DNA of 64,000 nucleotides, taken from positions 1 to 64,000 of the forward strand of contig NZ_CANMUU010000005.1 of the NCBI RefSeq assembly GCF_947501165.1. The letters run 5' to 3'. Positions 43,032-51,101 of the stretch are shown here, piece by piece. A program made the position numbers and the translations under genes. The stretch's first letter is position 1, and every line of letters begins with the position of its first letter. This DNA comes from an uncultured Allomuricauda sp. (GTDB lineage: Bacteria; Bacteroidota; Bacteroidia; Flavobacteriales; Flavobacteriaceae). The notes under the pieces were generated by a model, which was given only the letters and a program-made list of their open reading frames with translations, ran no database searches and was not told the DNA's origin.

Positions 43032-44429
43032 ATGAAGAAAATCGACAGAAGAAGTTTTGTTAAAAAAACTACACTCTCAACGGCAGCCATTGGGGCTTGG
43101 TCTATTATTCCAGAATACGTTAGAGCTTCTGAAAGTAGGCCCGTTCAATCCAAATATATGGGAGGTTTTGCCGCCCCAAAATTGGAAAAGGTCAGGGCCG
43201 CATTTATTGGAGTGGGAGCAAGAGGAGGTACCCACGTCAAGTTTTTTGCATCCTTACCAGGTACCGAAGTCGTGGCTATTTGCGATGTTTATGAAGATTT
43301 GGTGAAAGAAAAAACCTCATGGGTTGAAGAGGTTACAGATAAAAAAACAGCAAACAAAGTTGCACAGTATTGGGGTGACGAAGACAAATGGCGGTTAATG
43401 CTCAAAGAAGTGCGACCAGATGTAGTCTTTATTGCTACCAATTGGTCTAACCATGCCCCTATGGCCATAGAAGCTATGAAACAAGGTGCCCATGCCCTTG
43501 TTGAAGTTCCAATTGCAGTAACCCTGACTGAAATGTGGGACATTGTGGATACCGCAGAGCGCACCCAAAAACACTGCATGATGTTGGAAAATGTCAATTA
43601 TGGTCGGGAAGAACTCATGTTTTTGAATATGTGTAGACAAGGGGTAATTGGTGAGATTCTTCATGGTGAAGCAGCTTATATTCACGAATTGCGATGGCAA
43701 ATGGCTGAGGAACAAAGGGGAACGGGTTCGTGGCGAACACATCACTACGCCAAAAGAAATGGAAATCTCTATCCCACACATGGTTTAGGGCCAGTAGCAC
43801 AGTACATGAATTTGGGGCGTACGGATGATACTTTTGGAAGTATAGTTTCCTTCTCAACACCATCCATAGGAAGAAAAGCTTATGCCGAAAAGAATTATCC
43901 AAAAGACCATAAATGGAATAAACTGGAGTATAAAGGAGGGGATTTGAATACTTCCATCATCAAGACCCATTTGGGAAGAACCATCATGGTGCAATGGGAC
44001 GAAACCAGCCCCAGACCTTATAGCCGATTGAATCTAATTCAAGGGACAAAAGGAGCTTTGGCCGATTTTCCAACTCGAATAGCTTTGGAGGGTGGAGTGG
44101 AAGGTATTACAAAAGACCATCATACATGGGTAGAAGGAGATGAATTGGATGCTATTTATGAAAAATATGACCATCCACTCTACAAACGACTGAATAATGC
44201 CACAAAAAATAGTGGCCATGGTGGGATGGATGGTATAATGGTGTATCGGATCGTGGAATGTCTTCAAAAAGGACTTCCTTTAGACCAAAATGTATACGAA
44301 GGCTGTTTTTGGAGTGCCGTGGCCCCTTTGAGTGAGCGTTCTGTCGCCAGTGGTGGAACTTCTCAACCTTTTCCAGATTTCACCCGTGGAGAATGGATAA
44401 ATACTAATCCTTTAGGTATCGTTACATAA
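43032..44429 (+). CDS. Tat-exported Gfo/Idh/MocA-fold glycosidase, GH109-like
   Basis: A 465-residue protein with a twin-arginine signal (DRRSFVKK, R6-R7, then STAAIGAWSI). The Rossmann motif AFIGVGARGGTHVKFF starts the NAD-binding domain. Then come LENVNYGREELMFLNM, AAYIHELRWQM and GNLYPTHGLGPVAQYMNLG, which are characteristic of glycoside hydrolase family 109, NAD-dependent alpha-N-acetylgalactosaminidases. It would act in the periplasm on terminal alpha-GalNAc. It heads a run with a GHMP sugar kinase 17 bp downstream and a nucleotidyltransferase. The alternative is a simple oxidoreductase of the same fold. Confidence 0.88.
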   Translation: MKKIDRRSFVKKTTLSTAAIGAWSIIPEYVRASESRPVQSKYMGGFAAPKLEKVRAAFIGVGARGGTHVKFFASLPGTEVVAICDVYEDLVKEKTSWVEEVTDKKTANKVAQYWGDEDKWRLMLKEVRPDVVFIATNWSNHAPMAIEAMKQGAHALVEVPIAVTLTEMWDIVDTAERTQKHCMMLENVNYGREELMFLNMCRQGVIGEILHGEAAYIHELRWQMAEEQRGTGSWRTHHYAKRNGNLYPTHGLGPVAQYMNLGRTDDTFGSIVSFSTPSIGRKAYAEKNYPKDHKWNKLEYKGGDLNTSIIKTHLGRTIMVQWDETSPRPYSRLNLIQGTKGALADFPTRIALEGGVEGITKDHHTWVEGDELDAIYEKYDHPLYKRLNNATKNSGHGGMDGIMVYRIVECLQKGLPLDQNVYEGCFWSAVAPLSERSVASGGTSQPFPDFTRGEWINTNPLGIVT

Positions 44430-44446
44430 TCATTTTCTGATACTCC

Positions 44447-45502
44447 ATGATTAACATTGCTGTACCTGCCCGAATCTGTTTTTATGGCGACCATCAAGAC
44501 TATTTGGGACTGCCAGTAATTGCCGGAGCTATTGATAGATATATAAATATATCGGCAGTTCCGGATAACTCAAATCGCCTTGAAATTCGGCTAAAAGATA
44601 TAGGGGAACACCGTACTATTGATTTAAATGATTCATTGGAAAATGTTGAACAAGGAGACTATTTTCTGTCAGCCATTGCAGTCCTTAAAAAATACGGATT
44701 ACATCTAAATCAAGGATATACTATCGAAATTCATGGAAACATTCCCGTAAACGCAGGTTTGTCCAGTTCATCCGCTCTAACTGTAGCTTGGATTCGCTTT
44801 TTGCTTGCTAGTCAGGAATTTCAAAAAGAATGGAGCAACAAACAAGTAGGCCATTGGGCCTATGAAGCAGAGGTACTCTATTTTAATCAGCCTGGAGGAC
44901 TAATGGACCAGTATACCATTGCTCAAGGGGGACTTATTTTCATTGATACAGAAAAAGGGGAGAGCACAAAGTTAAATTCAAATCTGGGCACATTGGTAGT
45001 AGCCGAGTCGGGATTATCTAAAAAGACCTTGACTGTCTTGAAAAATGGACGGATATATGCTCAAAATGCCATTAAAGCTGTAAAAACACAATATCCTAAT
45101 TTTAATATCAAGGATGCTGAGGAAAAAGATTATGAAAAATATAAATATTGCGTTCCAAAAGAATATTTAGCCCATTGGTATGCAGCAATTCATAACTATC
45201 AGATAACTAAGGATGCCAAAAAAGAACTTTTAAAGGAAAACCCTAACCCAATTTTGCTAGGGGAATTAATGAATGAGCATCAAATGATATTGCAGAATCA
45301 AATCCAAAATACACCTGAACCTATGATGGGTATGATGGATGCTGCAAGAAAAGCAGGAGCTTTGGGAACCAAGATTATTGGCTCTGGAGGAGGGGGGTGT
45401 ATGGTGGCCTTGGCAACCGAAGAAACCAAGAAGGATGTTATTGAGGCCTTTTTAAGTCAAGGGGCAAAAGATGCCTATGAGGTAAATCTAACCCAAGTAT
45501 AA
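44447..45502 (+). CDS. GHMP-family sugar kinase (galactokinase-like)
   Basis: A 351-residue cytoplasmic kinase. The start has VPARICFYGDHQDYLGLPVI, the sugar-binding segment of galactokinase-like GHMP kinases (GxHxDY as GDHQDY). The ATP-binding motif is IPVNAGLSSSSALTVAW (near residue 100), and LFxNQPGGLMDQYTIAQGG carries the catalytic Asp. The C-terminal motif is KIIGSGGGGCMVAL. It would phosphorylate a hexose or N-acetylhexosamine at C1. The GH109-like gene just before it points to GalNAc, by inference. The next gene starts directly after its stop. Confidence 0.87.
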   Translation: MINIAVPARICFYGDHQDYLGLPVIAGAIDRYINISAVPDNSNRLEIRLKDIGEHRTIDLNDSLENVEQGDYFLSAIAVLKKYGLHLNQGYTIEIHGNIPVNAGLSSSSALTVAWIRFLLASQEFQKEWSNKQVGHWAYEAEVLYFNQPGGLMDQYTIAQGGLIFIDTEKGESTKLNSNLGTLVVAESGLSKKTLTVLKNGRIYAQNAIKAVKTQYPNFNIKDAEEKDYEKYKYCVPKEYLAHWYAAIHNYQITKDAKKELLKENPNPILLGELMNEHQMILQNQIQNTPEPMMGMMDAARKAGALGTKIIGSGGGGCMVALATEETKKDVIEAFLSQGAKDAYEVNLTQV

Positions 45503-46348
45503 ATGAATAACGATAACTTGGTCATTATGGTAGGCGGTGCTTCATCTCGAATGAAAAAAAGTCTAGAGACCGTTAATTTGGATGATGCTACAAAAAATGC
45601 AGCACTACAACTCCACAAAAGCCTTATTCCTCTTGGCGAATTAAGGAAGCCTTTGCTTTACTATTTGATTAAGAATGCAGCTAAAGCGGGGTATACAAAA
45701 GTGTATTTGATTACTTCCAAAGAAAACAAAGGGTTTAAAAATGTTATCGGCAATAAGGATAGTAATAACGAGTATCTGGGTGTTTCAGTGAATTTTGCCA
45801 TCCAACATATTTCAGTAGGTTTTGAGAAACCTTTGGGTACCGCTGATGCGCTTGAGCAATGTCTTGACCAATATCCAGAATTAAAGAATACCTATTTTAC
45901 GGTGTGTAATGGGGATAATTTGTATTCCAGTGGTGCTTTGATGGATTTGCGAAAAGAAAGGGATGAGCCCAATGCGCTAATTAGCTACGCAAGCTCTGGA
46001 CTTCAATTTTCAGAAGAACGTTTAGCCAAATTTGCTTTGATGAACATTACCTCAGAAGGGTATTTAAAGGGTATCGTTGAAAAGCCTGAAACCTCTAAAA
46101 TGGGCGAATACCGGGATAGATTGGGCGAGTTACGTGTCAGCATGAACATTTTTAGCTTTTCTGGCAAAGACATCTATCCTTATCTAAAAAACTGTCCCAT
46201 TCATCCAGTTCGTAACGAAAAAGAACTACCTGAAGCAGTTCGGAACATGGTTACCGATAATCCAAAAAGTATGCGCTGTTATCCTCGGTCAGAGCGTATC
46301 CCGGATTTGACCAATGCAGAAGATATCGGTCGTTTTAAAGTTGAATAA
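45503..46348 (+). CDS. Sugar-1-phosphate nucleotidyltransferase
   Basis: A 281-residue protein whose ATG directly follows the kinase stop with no gap. The nucleotide-binding signature is VIMVGGASSRMKKS and the metal/sugar region is KPLGTADALEQCLDQY with FTVCNGDNLY. The later EKPETSKMGEYRDRLG and SMNIFSF segments match glucose-1-phosphate uridylyltransferase-like NTP transferases. It would join a sugar-1-phosphate to a nucleotide, using the product of the preceding kinase. UDP-GalNAc or UDP-GlcNAc formation is an inference from context. Confidence 0.83.
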   Translation: MNNDNLVIMVGGASSRMKKSLETVNLDDATKNAALQLHKSLIPLGELRKPLLYYLIKNAAKAGYTKVYLITSKENKGFKNVIGNKDSNNEYLGVSVNFAIQHISVGFEKPLGTADALEQCLDQYPELKNTYFTVCNGDNLYSSGALMDLRKERDEPNALISYASSGLQFSEERLAKFALMNITSEGYLKGIVEKPETSKMGEYRDRLGELRVSMNIFSFSGKDIYPYLKNCPIHPVRNEKELPEAVRNMVTDNPKSMRCYPRSERIPDLTNAEDIGRFKVE

Positions 46349-46433
46349 TGGTTTTTCAGAATGCAAAAAGAAAGTTGTTATCTTTAGGAGTGACTCTAGC
46401 AAAACCGTATCCGTAACTTCCAAACACTACATC

Positions 46434-47318
46434 ATGAAAAAGCTCAAAAAAGAAGATATTAAACAAGAGGTCTTTGATTTATACGATGATTACGCCCATA
46501 ATAAATTACAACGACGTGAGTTTATGGAAAAACTCTCCTTATACGCAGTTGGGGGAATCACATTACCATCGTTGATGAGTTTTCTGATGCCCAATTATTC
46601 GGATACTTTGTTGGTAAACCCAAAGGATCCCAAATTAAATTCGGATTATGTTACTTACGACTCTCCTAAAGGAGGCGGTCCAATCAAAGGGTTGCTGTCC
46701 ATGCCAAAAGACACCAAAAACAAACTGGGAGGAATTGTTATCGTGCATGAAAATAGAGGATTGAATCCTTACATTGAAGATACTGCACGAAGAGCTGCTC
46801 TGGATGGGTTCATTACCTTGGCACCAGATGCCCTTTCACCCTTGGGAGGATATCCTGGGAACGATGATGAGGGTAGAACTATGCAGCGCCAACGCGATAG
46901 AGGAGAAATGTTGGAAGATTTTATCGCAGCTTATGACTACTTAATGAATCATGATTTGTGCAATGGAAAAGTAGGCGTGGTAGGTTTTTGTTTTGGAGGA
47001 TGGATTTCAAACATGATGGCTGTGCGTTTACCTGAATTGGCTGCAGCTGTTCCTTTTTATGGAAGACAACCGCAAACGGATATTGATAAGATAAATGCGC
47101 CTTTAATGTTGCAGTATGCAGGTCTGGATACTCGAGTGAATGAAGGATGGCCAGAGTATGAGAAAGAACTAAAACGACTTAGTAAGGATTACGTTGCCTA
47201 TATGTATCCTGATGTAAACCATGGTTTTCATAACAAAAGTACTCCAAGATATGATAAACCTGCTGCAGAACTTGCTTGGCAACGTACTATGGATTTTTTC
47301 AAAGAAAAACTGCGCTGA
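46434..47318 (+). CDS. Dienelactone hydrolase-family alpha/beta hydrolase with twin-arginine signal
   Basis: A 294-residue protein from the ATG at 46434; a frame from 46314 overlaps the previous gene and is unlikely. It has a Tat-type signal (NKLQRREFMEK, R27-R28, then LYAVGGITLPSLMSF). The alpha/beta hydrolase has the dienelactone hydrolase set: E106 in VHENRG, nucleophile C186 in GFCFGG, D232 in GLDTRV and H263 in NHGFHN. The family opens lactones and cleaves esters. Export to the periplasm is unusual for a classical dienelactone hydrolase; the substrate is unknown. Confidence 0.87.
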   Translation: MKKLKKEDIKQEVFDLYDDYAHNKLQRREFMEKLSLYAVGGITLPSLMSFLMPNYSDTLLVNPKDPKLNSDYVTYDSPKGGGPIKGLLSMPKDTKNKLGGIVIVHENRGLNPYIEDTARRAALDGFITLAPDALSPLGGYPGNDDEGRTMQRQRDRGEMLEDFIAAYDYLMNHDLCNGKVGVVGFCFGGWISNMMAVRLPELAAAVPFYGRQPQTDIDKINAPLMLQYAGLDTRVNEGWPEYEKELKRLSKDYVAYMYPDVNHGFHNKSTPRYDKPAAELAWQRTMDFFKEKLR

Positions 47319-47420
47319 TAAATCAAAACACAGGTTTTGAAGAAGTTCGCATATCAATTCAGATAGGCTCTTGGTTAAGTCTACCTTTAAATTTAGCTGG
47401 TTTTTTATATATTTAGTTGT

Positions 47421-48692
47421 ATGGAAACCTACGCCACGGCACTTTTATATGCGATACCTTTTTTTGTAGGATTGGTTCTCGTTGAAATCCTTTATGGGCA
47501 CTTCGTAAAGAGGCAAATGCACAATGTAATGGATACCGTGAGCAGTTTGAGCTCAGGACTTACCAATATTGTTAAAGATTCCCTTGGTATAGGTGTAATT
47601 ATAGTTAGCTATCCATTTTTGTTGGAACATTTGGCCTTGATGGAAATTAAAGAAACATGGCTGGTCTGGATTATAGCCTTTATCACCTTGGATTTTGCGG
47701 GATACTGGAACCATAGGCTGAGTCATCAGATTAATTTTTTTTGGAACCAGCATGTTATTCACCATAGTAGTGAAGAATTCAATCTGGCCTGTGCGTTGCG
47801 CCAATCCATATCTAACCTGTTGGGATACTTTCCACTTTTGCTTATTCCCGCGGCTCTTTTGGGGGTACCGCACAAAGTAATAGCCATTTTGGCACCCATC
47901 CATCTCTTTGCCCAGTTTTGGTACCATACCCGGCATATTGGTAAATTAGGTTGGTTGGAGTACCTTATCATAACCCCTTCACAACATCGTGTACACCATG
48001 CTATAAATCCGGAGTACATTGACAAGAATTTGGGACAGATTTTTAGTGTTTGGGACAGAATGTTTGGAACTTTCCAGGAGGAATTGGATGATGTTCCACC
48101 ACAATATGGAGTTTTAAAACCGGCTAACACCTGGAACCCAATCCATATCAATTTTCAGCATATATGGAGGTTGGTGCAAGATGCATGGCGTACAAACAAC
48201 TATTGGGACAAGTTAAGAATATGGTTCATGCCCACTGGTTGGAGGCCATCTGACGTTAACAATAAATATCCAGTAGCTATCATTGAAGACGTCTACAACT
48301 TCAAAAAGTACAGAACTGATGCTTCTTTGGTTTTTAAGGGATATGTTATTTTTCAACTACTGGCTACCACTGCAATGATGATGTTTATGTTCTACAACTA
48401 TTCCAATATTGGATTCACTGGTCTTCTATGGTTTGGAGCCTATGTTTTTGTGGGCATTTACGGATATACAACCCTAATGGACCGAGTTTCCTATGCGGTA
48501 TGGATTGAAGTATTTCGGGGTATAGCGGGGCTCGTACTGATTCTTTTGACTGGCGATTGGTTTGGGATGAATGCTTATTTTGGTTTTGGTTCTTATATGA
48601 TGGCACTATATTTTACCATTACCATTTTTGGAGGGATTTACTTCACTTATCAAGAAAAGGATATGGCAGTGGATGGGATAGAATTAAACTGA
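47421..48692 (+). CDS. Sterol desaturase/fatty acid hydroxylase family membrane protein
   Basis: A 423-residue membrane protein with the di-iron histidine boxes HRLSH (98-102), HVIHHSS (111-117) and HRVHHA (near 195), followed by NLGQIFSVWDRMFGTF, a constant feature of the superfamily. Membrane helices surround the boxes and four more follow in the C-terminal 120 residues, an extension not present in short members. It probably hydroxylates or desaturates a lipid in the membrane. Substrate unknown. It ends 15 bp before the convergent acyl-CoA-binding gene. Confidence 0.88.
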   Translation: METYATALLYAIPFFVGLVLVEILYGHFVKRQMHNVMDTVSSLSSGLTNIVKDSLGIGVIIVSYPFLLEHLALMEIKETWLVWIIAFITLDFAGYWNHRLSHQINFFWNQHVIHHSSEEFNLACALRQSISNLLGYFPLLLIPAALLGVPHKVIAILAPIHLFAQFWYHTRHIGKLGWLEYLIITPSQHRVHHAINPEYIDKNLGQIFSVWDRMFGTFQEELDDVPPQYGVLKPANTWNPIHINFQHIWRLVQDAWRTNNYWDKLRIWFMPTGWRPSDVNNKYPVAIIEDVYNFKKYRTDASLVFKGYVIFQLLATTAMMMFMFYNYSNIGFTGLLWFGAYVFVGIYGYTTLMDRVSYAVWIEVFRGIAGLVLILLTGDWFGMNAYFGFGSYMMALYFTITIFGGIYFTYQEKDMAVDGIELN

Positions 48693-48707
48693 CTTTACCG
48701 AAAACCC

Positions 48708-48983
48708 TTAATTGTCTTTCTTATCCTTGAGACGGAGCTTATCTGTTAAAGCAATGTAGTTTTTCATGGCTTCTTCCATGCTGATGTTTTGAGCCTGTAT
48801 CAATGCATTTGCTTTAAAGGCATTGATTAGTGGAGTTTTGCTCCCAGGGTGGTTGAAGTTCTTATTTGCTATTTTGTAATAGGCATATAGTTTAAGGAGG
48901 GTGTCAGCAGGTAGTGGCTTGGTGTAGGAGTTAAGGTAAGCCACAGCCTCATCAAATTTTTTATGTAAGCTATCATCACTCAT
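48708..48983 (-). CDS. Acyl-CoA-binding protein
   Basis: A 91-residue protein from the ATG at 48983 (MSDDSLHKKFDEAVAYLNS). It shows the four-helix ACBP pattern: LPADTLLKLYAYYKIANKN (YxxYKQ-type ligand helix) and GSKTPLINAFKANAL, where most family members have W-x-A-W-x-x. It binds long-chain acyl-CoA. The family is mainly eukaryotic but occurs in some Bacteroidota. Its start lies 8 bp inside the phosphatidylserine decarboxylase gene, so it is coupled to phospholipid synthesis. Confidence 0.9.
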   Translation of the reverse strand: MSDDSLHKKFDEAVAYLNSYTKPLPADTLLKLYAYYKIANKNFNHPGSKTPLINAFKANALIQAQNISMEEAMKNYIALTDKLRLKDKKDN

Positions 48984-49641
48984 CTTTCTTTCTGAAAGCT
49001 GCAATACAGGTTTTGGCACCTACTACTTTTTGATTGATTGTCACTGCTATATCACAGTCCAAAGGCAACAATAAGTCTACTCTAGAGCCAAACTTAATGA
49101 ATCCGGCATCTTGTCCTTGGGTCACTTGCTCTCCTTCTTCCGCATAGTTGACAATTCTCCGCGCCAATGCTCCCGCAATTTGGCGATACCCAATTTCACC
49201 GAACTTCGGTGTGTGCATAATCACGGTGGTTCTTTCATTTTCCGTGCTTGATTTTGGATGCCAAGCTACAAGGTATTTGCCGGGGTGGTATTTGGAATAA
49301 GTGATGGTTCCGCTGGCAGCATAACGTGTAACATGGACATTCAACGGCGACATGAAAATAGAAACCTGTCTTCTCTGTTCTTTAAAATATTCAGATTCAT
49401 ATACTTCCTCAATGGCAACCACTTTTCCATCTACTGGAGCTAAAATCTCATCAAAATCTGGAGTAACAGACCTTCTGGGGTTCCTGAAAAATTGAAGGAC
49501 AAGAATTAGAAAAACCAGTGCCAATGATTGAATTCCGATTCTTAACCATTCAATATCCACATAATAGTGGGATAAAAGGATTAAGGCTACTGCTATAAAA
49601 AATGTTGTAATAATTATTTTCTGCCCCTCTCTATGAAACAT
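48976..49641 (-). CDS. psd: Phosphatidylserine decarboxylase
   Basis: A 221-residue membrane-associated proenzyme that turns phosphatidylserine into phosphatidylethanolamine. Two N-terminal membrane segments (IITTFFIAVALILLSHYYV, SLALVFLILVLQFF) are followed by ILAPVDGKVV, MSPLNVHVTRY (H103) and the self-cleavage site GS at 185-186 in FIKFGSRVDLL, which creates the pyruvoyl group. The short length fits the PSD-A-like type. It overlaps cdsA by 11 bp. Confidence 0.93.
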   Translation of the reverse strand: MFHREGQKIIITTFFIAVALILLSHYYVDIEWLRIGIQSLALVFLILVLQFFRNPRRSVTPDFDEILAPVDGKVVAIEEVYESEYFKEQRRQVSIFMSPLNVHVTRYAASGTITYSKYHPGKYLVAWHPKSSTENERTTVIMHTPKFGEIGYRQIAGALARRIVNYAEEGEQVTQGQDAGFIKFGSRVDLLLPLDCDIAVTINQKVVGAKTCIAAFRKKDE

Positions 49642-50434
49642 AGGAAAAAATGTTTAGTGTCAAATATGCAAATGGAGCGGCAAATATAAGACTGTCCAAA
49701 CGATCCCAAATACCTCCATGGCCAGGTAAAATGGCACCACTGTCCTTCACCTTTGCCAAGCGTTTAAACTTAGATTCCAATAAGTCGCCCAGATTACCGG
49801 CTATCACCAAAATAATAGCCAAAAGTATCCATTGGATTAGGGTTATGCTGGTTTCGTAACCAGCCATTATATATGCTGCTATACATGCAAAAATAAGACC
49901 TCCCAGTGAACCTTCAACAGTTTTTTTTGGAGAAACTGATGGATATAATTTTGTTCGACCTATGGATTTGCCCACCAAATAAGCAAATGTGTCGTTGACC
50001 CAGATTAGAATAAAGAGACCCATAATTAAAAATTTGGCGAATCCATTCTCCTTGTACGGAATCATGGTCAAAAAAATACATCCACCTCCAATATACAATA
50101 CGGCAATACCAAACTTTTGGACCTTAGTAAACCTAGTTTTTTTCTTGGAAAAAAGAAATGCCATTAAACTTAGATTTGTAATCAAGGTGGAAATCAGTAA
50201 AATGGTGATAGGTAAGGGGTGCTGGGTAATGTAAATGAAGACCCACCAGATTGCCAAGTAGGCAATGAAAATGTGGTATCCTTTTATTCGTACAATCCTT
50301 TTAAATTCGTATAAACAGCCTAGGCCGAATACCATGAAAAGAAAATCAAAAGCGTCAGAACTTAAAAAAACCGCCCCTAGCAACAATACCACGTAAATCA
50401 CACCGGTTAAAGCGCGTCTTAGTATTTCCTTCAT
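49631..50434 (-). CDS. cdsA: Phosphatidate cytidylyltransferase
   Basis: A 267-residue inner-membrane enzyme that makes CDP-diacylglycerol from phosphatidate and CTP. It has about eight membrane helices and the CDS signature KRLAKVKDSGAILPGHGGIW with DRLDSLIFAAP. NDTFAYLVGKSIGRTKL holds another conserved Asp. Together with psd in the next gene it covers two steps of phosphatidylethanolamine synthesis; a phosphatidylserine synthase is not in the window. It starts 5 bp after the LUD gene. Confidence 0.95.
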   Translation of the reverse strand: MKEILRRALTGVIYVVLLLGAVFLSSDAFDFLFMVFGLGCLYEFKRIVRIKGYHIFIAYLAIWWVFIYITQHPLPITILLISTLITNLSLMAFLFSKKKTRFTKVQKFGIAVLYIGGGCIFLTMIPYKENGFAKFLIMGLFILIWVNDTFAYLVGKSIGRTKLYPSVSPKKTVEGSLGGLIFACIAAYIMAGYETSITLIQWILLAIILVIAGNLGDLLESKFKRLAKVKDSGAILPGHGGIWDRLDSLIFAAPFAYLTLNIFSYVS

Positions 50435-50439
50435 TATTG

Positions 50440-51048
50440 TTAGTAATCTTCCAAAAGCAAAAGATATACATTTTTTGAGGCACTACCGTAGGAAAGAAAA
50501 TCATTTTTGTTCTCGGGTGTGGGCTCAAAGTGCTTTAGGGTAGTGATATTATTGGGAATATTCTTGCGATATTTCTCTTTTATGATTTTGAGACCTTCAC
50601 TTATGGAATCTACCAACTGGCTTGTGGTGGCATAAACTATTAGGTTGGAAGGTAGTTCGGATAGTTTCTTTTCCTTGATTTGATTGGAGCAAACAAGAAT
50701 AGACCCGTTATGTGCAATAAGATGCTCACAGGTGGTGAAGAAAATCTCACTTTCGTTACGTACTTTGGTAAATTTGAGCTTGTCTTGCTTGAATCTACTT
50801 TCAAGCCTATCGTCCATCACATAAAATAGATGGCTCTGCCAATCATTCTCTGAGATAATGTTCTGTAAGGCTTCGGTTACTTCTGCATCATCTTCACAGT
50901 AGATAAACTTACCGCCATTTTTTTTAAAGTAGATTGTGAATTTTTCATCCACTGGAATTTTCAAATCAGGCATATGGGCTCCACGGGTTTCCAAAGTTTC
51001 TTTGGACACCTTTTTTCCTCCACCAAAAAGTTTATCAAATACTCCCAC
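50440..51048 (-). CDS. LUD domain protein (LutC/YkgG-like)
   Basis: A 202-residue protein with a GTG start. It has LFYVMDDRLESRFKQDKL, SEIFFTTCEHLIAHNGSILV and PSNLIVYATTSQLVDSI, matching the LUD (lactate utilisation) fold. The partner lutA/lutB genes are absent, and the gene sits between ftsH and cdsA, an arrangement seen in Flavobacteriaceae. The role here may not be lactate use. Function is unknown. Confidence 0.85.
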   Translation of the reverse strand: MGVFDKLFGGGKKVSKETLETRGAHMPDLKIPVDEKFTIYFKKNGGKFIYCEDDAEVTEALQNIISENDWQSHLFYVMDDRLESRFKQDKLKFTKVRNESEIFFTTCEHLIAHNGSILVCSNQIKEKKLSELPSNLIVYATTSQLVDSISEGLKIIKEKYRKNIPNNITTLKHFEPTPENKNDFLSYGSASKNVYLLLLEDY

Positions 51049-51101
51049 TTCTTTTTGAGGTTACTTGTTTACCTTTTTATCTTCAGCAAAATGCCAAATA
51101 A

